Positions 16,805-21,802 of a stretch of DNA of 21,802 nt are shown here, piece by piece. A program made the position numbers and the translations under genes. The stretch is from Burkholderiales bacterium (GTDB taxonomy: Bacteria > Pseudomonadota > Gammaproteobacteria > Burkholderiales > Burkholderiaceae_A). The stretch lies in NCBI GenBank assembly GCA_030834045.1, contig JAURFZ010000007.1, positions 1-21,802 on the forward strand, read 5' to 3'. Position 1 is the first letter of the stretch; each line of letters opens with the position of its first letter. Under the pieces are notes generated by a model. That model was not told where the DNA came from. It saw only the letters and a program-made list of their open reading frames with translations, and did no database searches.

Positions 16805-16817
16805 TTGTTCAGAACAA
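16805..16817. promoter_or_regulatory. Perfect palindrome TTGTTC-A-GAACAA, candidate operator
   Basis: Two perfect 6-base arms around a single A lie in the lrgA-dctP intergenic region, about 14 bases before a TATATAGT element and overlapping the position expected for the dctP -35 box. Position and symmetry suggest a repressor site. The TTGT-N5-ACAA form resembles operators of FadR-type GntR regulators, which often control organic-acid transporters; that assignment is inference. Confidence 0.45.
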
Positions 16818-16838
16818 AGCCCAGACTTTCTATATAGT
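16808..16838 (+). promoter_or_regulatory. Probable promoter of the dctPQM operon
   Basis: TATATAGT at 16831-16838 is a good -10 candidate (TATAGT matches five of six). TTCAGA at 16808-16813, inside the palindrome, lies 17 bases upstream of TATATA and matches the -35 consensus at four of six. A strong GGAGG ribosome binding site (16876-16880) precedes dctP. The TATATA core is symmetrical, so it could serve lrgA as well. Confidence 0.45.
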
Positions 16839-16884
16839 GCTTGTTGGGCAGTAATCATTTAAGACCCGTTCAATTGGAGGATTT

Positions 16885-18078
16885 ATGGAAAATACGAAGG
16901 AGCTCTCGTCGTTGACGAAGCTTGCCACAACCGCTGTTTCACGTCGAAAAGTGTTAACCGGCGCCACTGCCGTTGCCGCAACCGCGGCCCTTGCCGCTTG
17001 CGGTAAGAAAGAAGAAGCTGCCAGTGCGGCCCCGGCCGTTTCCACTGGCGGATCCACCATCACCCTGAAGATGCAGGGTGCTTGGGGCGCAAACGACATC
17101 TTTTCTGAAATGGCTCAGCTTTATGTGAACCGTGTCAACGAGATGGCCGGCGGTCGCTTGAAGATCGAATATCTTCCCGCAGGCGCTGTGGTCAAGCCCT
17201 TCGAAATTATTGATGCAGTAAGCAAGGGCGTACTTGATGGAGGTCACCACGTTTCGGGTTATTGGTACGGTAAGTCGAAAGTAGCCTCCTTGTTCGGCAC
17301 GGGCCCTGTTAATGGTGCCACCCCCGAAATTGGTCTTAGCTGGATTTATCGTGGCGGTGGTCAAGAGCTCTGGGACAAGCTTGTTACTAAGCTTAACCTT
17401 AATGTTGTGGGCTTCTTCACCTTCCCCATGCCCTCACAGCCTCTCGGCTGGTTTAAGAATCGTCCTCCCCAAAAGGGCGCCGATCTTAAGGGCTTCAAGT
17501 ACCGAACCATTGGTCTTGCTGCCGACCTCATGCAAGAACTCGGTATGGCCGTTGCCCAATTGCCCGGTGGCGAGATTGTTCCCGCCATGCAGCGTGGCGT
17601 CATTGATGCCTTTGAGTTCAACAACCCTACTTCGGACATGCGGTTTGGCGCTCAAGACGTTGCCAAGTACTACTCCATGGGCTCGTTCCACCAGGCCCAA
17701 GAGTTCTTTGAGATTGTTTTTAACAAAGACAAGTACAACTCGCTGCCAGCCGACCTTAAGGCAATCCTTAAGTACGCGGCCGAGGCGGCCTCCACGGCCT
17801 CCACAGCCCATGCTCATGACAACTACTCCAAGGACCTCCAGGAGCTTATCGTCAAGCATAAGGTTCAGGTTTCACGAACCAGTGCAGATGTCTACAAGGC
17901 ACAGCTCGCAGCCTGGGACAAGGTCGTAGCCAAGCTCGATAAGGAAGTGGATATGTTTAAGGAAGTCAATGACTCCTTTAACGCCTGGGCTAAACGTGTA
18001 GCCTTCTATCACTTTACAAACGAGTCCGATTACAGAATGGCTTACGAGCACGTACAAAAGACAAAACTTCCCCGTTAA
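16885..18078 (+). CDS. dctP: TRAP transporter substrate-binding lipoprotein DctP (TakP-like), Tat-exported
   Basis: This periplasmic receptor of a tripartite ATP-independent transporter binds organic acids for Na+- or H+-driven uptake. The 397 residues begin with a twin-arginine signal SRRKVLTG (19-26), a short hydrophobic run of Ala-rich residues and a lipobox LAAC with Cys39, so it is probably exported folded and anchored by lipid. The mature domain shows TRAP blocks: YVNRVNEMAGGRLKIEYLPAG (80-100), EIIDAVSKGVLDGGHHVSGYWYGK (107-130), LKGFKYRTIG with the conserved carboxylate-binding Arg207, and QLPGGEIVPAMQRGVIDAFEFNNPTSD (225-251). The GGEI(V)PAMQRGVIDAFE pattern resembles the 2-oxoacid binder TakP, but the substrate is not settled. 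A terminator-like hairpin follows the stop. Confidence 0.93.
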   Translation: MENTKELSSLTKLATTAVSRRKVLTGATAVAATAALAACGKKEEAASAAPAVSTGGSTITLKMQGAWGANDIFSEMAQLYVNRVNEMAGGRLKIEYLPAGAVVKPFEIIDAVSKGVLDGGHHVSGYWYGKSKVASLFGTGPVNGATPEIGLSWIYRGGGQELWDKLVTKLNLNVVGFFTFPMPSQPLGWFKNRPPQKGADLKGFKYRTIGLAADLMQELGMAVAQLPGGEIVPAMQRGVIDAFEFNNPTSDMRFGAQDVAKYYSMGSFHQAQEFFEIVFNKDKYNSLPADLKAILKYAAEAASTASTAHAHDNYSKDLQELIVKHKVQVSRTSADVYKAQLAAWDKVVAKLDKEVDMFKEVNDSFNAWAKRVAFYHFTNESDYRMAYEHVQKTKLPR

Positions 18079-18098
18079 GTCTCTAGGTGCTTTCATGG

Positions 18099-18130
18099 GA
18101 ACTGCCGGAGCCTCCGGCAGTTCTTATTTC
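18099..18130 (+). terminator. Intercistronic hairpin between dctP and dctQ
   Basis: A perfect 10-base stem GAACTGCCGG / CCGGCAGTTC (18099-18108 and 18114-18123) with loop AGCCT is followed by TTATTTC. It has the form of a leaky Rho-independent terminator or a 3'-end stabiliser. It lies 20 bases after the dctP stop and before the dctQ start, where it would keep receptor mRNA above that of the membrane subunits. Confidence 0.75.
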
Positions 18131-18154
18131 CAGCCCCGTTTTTGTGAGTTGCCC

Positions 18155-18754
18155 ATGCTGTCTTGGATACGTATTACCGACATTTTCAGCAAAGCCATTG
18201 GCCACGCCTTTGCCTGGTGTATTTTGGTGCTCACAGCTAGCACCTGTTTCGAAGTCTTTATGCGGTATGTTCTAGGCGCACCCACCGTCTGGGCCTTTGA
18301 CATGAGCTACATCCTTTACGGCGCGCTCTTTATGATGTCGGGAGCCTACGCCTTGTCCAGGGGCTCCCATGTCCGGGGTGATTTTATCTATCGGAAATGG
18401 TCAGCCGTAACTCAGGCCAAGGTCGATCTGGCCCTCTATTTTTTATTCTTCTTTCCCGCTATTTTTGCCATGGTCTTCACAGGGGCGCGTTATTCTTTCG
18501 AATCGGCGCGCATACTTGAGTCCAGTGTGAACAGTCCAGCGGGTATTCCCGTGTGGCCGCTGAAGATCATTATTTTCGTCTCGGGGCTCACCCTGCTCAT
18601 GGCGGGTATTGCCGAGGTGATGCGTTGCATTCTTTGTATTAAAACAGGCGTCTGGCCGGCACGCTCAGGCGATGTTGAAGAGTTGGAGGTTGTTTTAGTG
18701 AAACAGCATGTACATAAAGATGGGGATGTGATTGCCCCGGAGGCTCGCGCGTGA
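18155..18754 (+). CDS. dctQ: TRAP transporter small membrane subunit DctQ
   Basis: The small four-helix inner-membrane subunit of the TRAP transporter bridges the receptor and DctM. From ATG 18155 it is 199 residues. Seen: amphipathic start MLSWIRITDIFSKAIGH, then a helix at about 20-37, the DctQ hallmark FEVFMRYVLGAPTVWAFDMSYILYGALFMM in the first half (RYVxxxPxxW), and ALSRGSHVRGDFIYRKWS. The longest open frame begins at ATG 18095, but that codon sits at the foot of the hairpin and would add a 20-residue hydrophilic stretch unlike the family, so I prefer 18155. The stop overlaps the dctM start as GTGA. Confidence 0.92.
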   Translation: MLSWIRITDIFSKAIGHAFAWCILVLTASTCFEVFMRYVLGAPTVWAFDMSYILYGALFMMSGAYALSRGSHVRGDFIYRKWSAVTQAKVDLALYFLFFFPAIFAMVFTGARYSFESARILESSVNSPAGIPVWPLKIIIFVSGLTLLMAGIAEVMRCILCIKTGVWPARSGDVEELEVVLVKQHVHKDGDVIAPEARA

Positions 18755-20160
18755 GTGATCCCCTTATCGCCCTGGTCATGCTGGGCCTTTTTATTGGTTT
18801 TATTTTCTTAGGCTTTCCTATTGCCTTCACCCTCATGGCGATGGGCCTAAGCTTTGGTGCCTACGCCTACTTCGACTACAGCACCGCCTTCTGGGATAAC
18901 CGCATTTTTTATCTCTTTACCCAAAATACCTTTAGCGTCATGAACAATGACGTACTTATTTCGGTGCCGCTTTTTTTGTTTATGGGTTACATCATTGAGC
19001 GCGCGAACATTCTAGATAAGCTGTTTTTTAGTCTGCAGATTGGGCTGCGGTTTCTGCCCGGTTCGATGGCGGTGGCCGCCTTAATCACCTGTGCGCTTTT
19101 TGCTACGGCAACAGGCATCGTGGGAGCCGTGGTCACGCTCATGGGTCTTATTGCGCTGCCTTCGATGTTGAAAGCGGGTTACGACCAAAAACTCTCCAGC
19201 GGGGTCATTACGGCGGGTGGCACATTGGGTATTCTTATTCCGCCTTCCATCCTTCTTATCGTCTACGCCGCCACGGCCAGTGTCTCGGTCGTGAAGCTTT
19301 ATGCGGCTGCGCTCATTCCAGGTTTCATGCTTGCGGGCTTTTATGTGGTCTATGTAATTGCTCGGGCGATTATCAACCCGTCGCTCTGCCCAAAGCCTAA
19401 AGACGCGGTGGACTATGGAATTTTTAAAAGCCTCCTGCTTGTTTTTCAGGCCTTCGTACCCCTTGCTGCACTTATTCTTGCCGTGCTTGGCTCCATTCTG
19501 TTTGGGCTTGCGACGCCAAGTGAGGCCGCAGCCATGGGGGCTCTCGGAGGCATTATTCTGGCAGTTGTTTACAAGGCTTTTACCTGGGAGCGTCTGCGTG
19601 AGTCGGTTTACCTAACTGCGCGAACATCTGCCATGGTCTGCTTCTTGTTTGTAGGTGCTGCTACCTTCTCCTCTGTTTTCTCGTACCTGGGTGGTGAGCA
19701 TTTGGTCAAGGACCTCATGCTTGGGCTTGATCTCTCCCCGGTGCAGTTTCTACTTCTCGCACAGCTCATCATCTTTATTCTGGGCTGGCCATTGGAATGG
19801 AGCGAAATTATTATCATCTTCGTTCCGATCTTCTTACCTCTGCTGCCGTTATTTGGGGTTGATCCCATCCTCTTTGGAATCCTTATCGCAATTAACCTTC
19901 AAACGTCGTTCTTGACCCCGCCAATGGCCATGTCGGCCTATTATCTAAAAGGGGTTGCACCCAAAGGCTTGGAGCTTTGGACAATCTTCAAAGGCTGCTT
20001 CCCATTCGTTGGTATGGTGCTGTTAACGCTTGCCATTACCTACCTCTACCCATCGGTTGTAACCTATCTGCCGGATGTGTTGTTCAACCAGGCTGTTGAG
20101 ATTCCGTTTGACCCCAACGACGCTTCGGTTGTCAACCCCAATATCTTCAAAGGTATGTAG
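18751..20160 (+). CDS. dctM: TRAP transporter large permease subunit DctM
   Basis: This is the ion-coupled substrate channel of the TRAP system, 469 residues and almost wholly hydrophobic, consistent with the roughly 12 helices of the DctM/IT superfamily. Motifs: FLGFPIAFTLMAMGLSFG (19-36), the SVPLFLFMGYIIERA block (71-85), GIVGAVVTLMGLIALPSMLKAGYD at about 120-145, GGTLGILIPPSILLIVYA (156-173) and LFGLATPSEAAAMGALGG (248-265); LQTSFLTPPMAMSAYYLKG lies near the end. The start is GTG 18751, overlapping the dctQ stop by four bases and preceded by GGAGG. It is followed six bases later by the amidase gene. The long loop with FWDNRIFYLFTQN after the first helices is a feature of the TakP-associated type, in my judgement. 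Confidence 0.95.
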   Translation: MSDPLIALVMLGLFIGFIFLGFPIAFTLMAMGLSFGAYAYFDYSTAFWDNRIFYLFTQNTFSVMNNDVLISVPLFLFMGYIIERANILDKLFFSLQIGLRFLPGSMAVAALITCALFATATGIVGAVVTLMGLIALPSMLKAGYDQKLSSGVITAGGTLGILIPPSILLIVYAATASVSVVKLYAAALIPGFMLAGFYVVYVIARAIINPSLCPKPKDAVDYGIFKSLLLVFQAFVPLAALILAVLGSILFGLATPSEAAAMGALGGIILAVVYKAFTWERLRESVYLTARTSAMVCFLFVGAATFSSVFSYLGGEHLVKDLMLGLDLSPVQFLLLAQLIIFILGWPLEWSEIIIIFVPIFLPLLPLFGVDPILFGILIAINLQTSFLTPPMAMSAYYLKGVAPKGLELWTIFKGCFPFVGMVLLTLAITYLYPSVVTYLPDVLFNQAVEIPFDPNDASVVNPNIFKGM

Positions 20161-20166
20161 GCCTTC

Positions 20167-21504
20167 ATGGCAACCGTCTCGGTCACCGAACTAACAGCCC
20201 TTGACCTTCATGCGTCGTTGGTAAGCGGCGAGACTCAGGTTGAGCCTTTCCTCTCAGACCACTGGGAATTCGTTGCCGACCTTGACACCCAGGTCAATGC
20301 GTTCTGTGCATTCGATAAAGAGGTTGTCGCCGGCCAGGCCGCTGATTTAACGGCCTTAAGATCGCAGCCTCAGCCCTTGGGTTCTTTGTACGGTGTTCCC
20401 ATCGGCATCAAAGACATTATCGACACCATCGACTACCCCACCTGTTTCGGAAGTGCCATTCACAAGGGTCGTTATTCAGTGGTCGATGCCAGTCTTGTAC
20501 GTCGTCTTAAGCATGCCGGTGCAGTCATTTTCGGCAAGACGGTCACAACGGAGTTCGCGACCTTCGTGCCAGGGGCAACCCGTAACCCACACAATCTTGG
20601 GCATACCCCCGGGGGCTCCTCAAGTGGCTCCGCTGCCGCGGTTGCTGCGGGTATGGTGCCTGTCGCTATTGGCAGCCAGACCAATGGGTCCGTTATTCGG
20701 CCTGCCTCCTACTGCGGGGTCTATGGATTCAAACCCTCATTCGGTGTGATCCCCCGTACGGGGATGCTCCCTCAGTCGCCGTCGCTTGATCAGATCGGCG
20801 TCTTCGCCCGGTCAATCGAAGACTTGGCCTTGGTTGCCCAGGTTATTTCGGGCGATGACGGTATTGACACAGGGACAAGCCGACGAAGTCCACAGCAGTT
20901 GCTCGACATCTGCCGAACTGAACCGCCACTTCCCCCTAAGTTTTGTTTTGTGAAGACACCCTGGTGGGATAAGGTCGATCCACAGGCCCGAGAGGTCTAC
21001 GAGGCCTTTGTTGCATCCAACGACAGCATTGTCTGGGCCGAATTACCAGTCGTTGTCGAGGAGGCCGTCCGCTGGCACGCGTCCATTAATGAAGCGGAAC
21101 TACTTTTTTCTTTGCAGCGCGAGCTTCGTATGAATCCTGATGGCTTGAGCCAGGCGCTTAAAGATAGGCTCGATCGGGCACGTTCTGTAACGACCACCGA
21201 ATACCTACTTGCAAAGGACCGCATCCCGCATGTTGCCGCTGCATTTGATGAGTTTTTCGATTACTTCGATGCCATTCTGACTCCAGCTGCTCTTGGAGCC
21301 GCCCCCGAGGGACTTGAAAGCACGGGCGACCCCATTATGCAGACGGTCTGGACGTTCGCCCATCTTCCCAGCCTTAACCTCCCTCTCTTTCGACTCGACA
21401 ATGGCCTTCCTTTGGGTGTCCAGGCCATTGGTAAGGCCCAAGACGATGCTCGGCTGTTACGGTCAGCACGCTGGTTAGTTAATTCAATTGCAACAGAAAG
21501 CTGA
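20167..21504 (+). CDS. Amidase-signature family amidohydrolase
   Basis: A 445-residue enzyme of the amidase signature family, which hydrolyses amide bonds with a Ser-cis-Ser-Lys triad. Seen: Lys82 in LYGVPIGIKDIIDT, the glycine/serine-rich stretch HTPGGSSSGSAAAVAAGM with cis-Ser151, and nucleophile Ser175 in QTNGSVIRPASYCG. The Lys-Ser-Ser spacing (69 and 24 residues) agrees with what I recall for malonamidase E2 (62, 131, 155). It is too divergent and stands alone, without gatB or gatC, so it is not GatA of tRNA amidation. No signal peptide is seen, so it is probably cytosolic. It follows dctM by six bases and probably shares its transcript, suggesting it acts on an amide imported by the TRAP system. 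The substrate is unknown. Confidence 0.9.
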   Translation: MATVSVTELTALDLHASLVSGETQVEPFLSDHWEFVADLDTQVNAFCAFDKEVVAGQAADLTALRSQPQPLGSLYGVPIGIKDIIDTIDYPTCFGSAIHKGRYSVVDASLVRRLKHAGAVIFGKTVTTEFATFVPGATRNPHNLGHTPGGSSSGSAAAVAAGMVPVAIGSQTNGSVIRPASYCGVYGFKPSFGVIPRTGMLPQSPSLDQIGVFARSIEDLALVAQVISGDDGIDTGTSRRSPQQLLDICRTEPPLPPKFCFVKTPWWDKVDPQAREVYEAFVASNDSIVWAELPVVVEEAVRWHASINEAELLFSLQRELRMNPDGLSQALKDRLDRARSVTTTEYLLAKDRIPHVAAAFDEFFDYFDAILTPAALGAAPEGLESTGDPIMQTVWTFAHLPSLNLPLFRLDNGLPLGVQAIGKAQDDARLLRSARWLVNSIATES

Positions 21505-21507
21505 TCT

Positions 21508-21663
21508 ATGAAGGTGGAACGCCTGGCGGGTTTTATTGGTTTAACGCTGCTTGTAGCCTTTTTCGCGCCCTACGTCTTTAAGGTACAGCAGCTCGATATC
21601 TTGCTCATTCTGCTTGGTGGAATTCTGCTTGCGATTGTCGATTTTCTAACCACAAAGTATTAG
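21508..21663 (+). CDS. Small two-helix membrane protein
   Basis: A 51-residue frame starts at ATG 21508, three bases after the amidase stop. It reads MKVERLAGFIGLTLLVAFF, a first hydrophobic helix of about 18 residues, then a short polar turn APYVFKVQQLD, and a second helix of about 15 residues ILLILLGGILLAIV, ending DFLTTKY. Basic N-terminus, two helices and tight spacing suggest a real co-transcribed inner-membrane peptide rather than chance. A GAAAG (21496-21500) lies upstream at an acceptable distance. I do not recognise a named family. Because it follows dctPQM and the amidase, it may be an accessory to that transport unit, which is only inference from position. Confidence 0.75.
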   Translation: MKVERLAGFIGLTLLVAFFAPYVFKVQQLDILLILLGGILLAIVDFLTTKY

Positions 21664-21697
21664 GCGCTCGGCCTTCCTCGTTAAAGGCTAGAACGCT

Positions 21698-21802
21698 CTG
21701 GGCTCGGTCTTTCTTGTTACGGCCCCTTTCTTCGGGCTGGTCTTTCTTGGCTATTTCGCGGCACGAGCAGGCAGATTACCGCTCGATGCAATAGGTGGCC
21801 TC
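21698..21802 (+). CDS. AEC (auxin efflux carrier) family transporter, N-terminal fragment, apparent CTG start
   Basis: The last 105 bases encode LGSVFLVTAPFFGLVFLGYFAARAGRLPLDAIGGL in one frame, cut by the window end. The pattern of a first helix TAPFF(x)L(x)xLGY, AAR, then a short LP..AI.GL segment is that of the first helix of AEC-family permeases, which export auxin or malonate and related acids. An in-frame TAG at 21689-21691 rules out upstream extension, and between it and the conserved start no ATG, GTG or TTG occurs. The only near-start codon is CTG 21698, ten bases after an AAGG at 21684-21687. The exact start is therefore uncertain; the family call is reasonable, but rests on 35 residues. 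Confidence 0.65.
   Translation, partial: MGSVFLVTAPFFGLVFLGYFAARAGRLPLDAIGGL

Noticed and set aside
17312..17929. 205-residue open frame inside dctP in another frame
   Set aside because: Ser/Pro/Arg-rich frame-shadow of the dctP coding sequence; dctP shows clear family motifs throughout.
18095..18154. Longer dctQ start at ATG 18095
   Set aside because: The codon sits at the base of the intercistronic hairpin, has no ribosome binding site, and adds a hydrophilic 20-residue stretch unlike the DctQ family.
21664..21697. GCCTT...AAGGC short inverted repeat after the small membrane gene as a terminator
   Set aside because: The stem is only five bases, has no T-run after it, and lies at the next gene's ribosome binding site.
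1..21802. Mobile element, CRISPR array, tRNA/rRNA genes or defence system
   Set aside because: No direct repeats with spacers, transposase, integrase, toxin-antitoxin, nuclease or cloverleaf-like sequence was seen on either strand; even composition argues against recent transfer.

Overview
This window looks like ordinary chromosome of a betaproteobacterium, most likely order Burkholderiales. That placement is inferred from gene order and protein character: alaC-hom-thrC-moeA-moaD-moaE in one run, a Mth938-domain gene plus PrxQ divergent from it, and fabI next to yejABEF. No rRNA, tRNA, CRISPR array, insertion sequence, phage gene or integrase is visible. Base composition is moderately GC-rich by eye and even throughout. 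Coding density is very high: no intergenic gap exceeds about 105 bases, start/stop overlaps of the ATGA, GTGA and TAATG kind are common, and two convergent gene pairs overlap at their 3' ends.

Layout. (1) 1-892, minus strand: a Mth938-domain protein followed by a PrxQ/Bcp peroxiredoxin cut by the window edge. (2) 991-7029, plus strand: AlaC-type aminotransferase, homoserine dehydrogenase and threonine synthase (aspartate family to threonine), then MoeA, MoaD and MoaE (molybdenum cofactor). (3) 6999-9825, minus strand: fabI, thyA, and a single reading frame fusing dihydrofolate reductase to a MocA-like molybdopterin nucleotidyltransferase. The fused gene runs head-on into moaE and overlaps it by 31 bases. 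(4) 9904-15655, plus strand: complete peptide ABC importer yejA-yejB-yejE-yejF. (5) 15635-16781, minus strand: lrgA-lrgB membrane pair. (6) 16885-21663, plus strand: a TRAP transporter (Tat-exported lipoprotein DctP, DctQ, DctM), an amidase-signature enzyme, and a 51-residue two-helix membrane protein. (7) 21698 to the end: the start of an auxin-efflux-carrier (AEC) family transporter, apparently with a CTG start codon.

How the genes relate. The threonine and Moco genes form one tightly spaced run. The fabI-thyA-folA run groups fatty-acid elongation with dTMP and tetrahydrofolate recycling, and its last gene carries a Moco nucleotidyltransferase domain that fits the convergent moeA-moaD-moaE genes. 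The right side is a transport region: peptides (Yej), possibly small organic acids (LrgAB and a TakP-like TRAP system that diverge from a shared control region with a perfect palindrome), and an AEC transporter. The amidase may act on whatever the TRAP system imports.

I see no convincing wholly new multi-gene system. The strongest candidates for something undescribed are the FolA-MocA fusion and the palindrome-controlled lrgAB/TRAP divergon.
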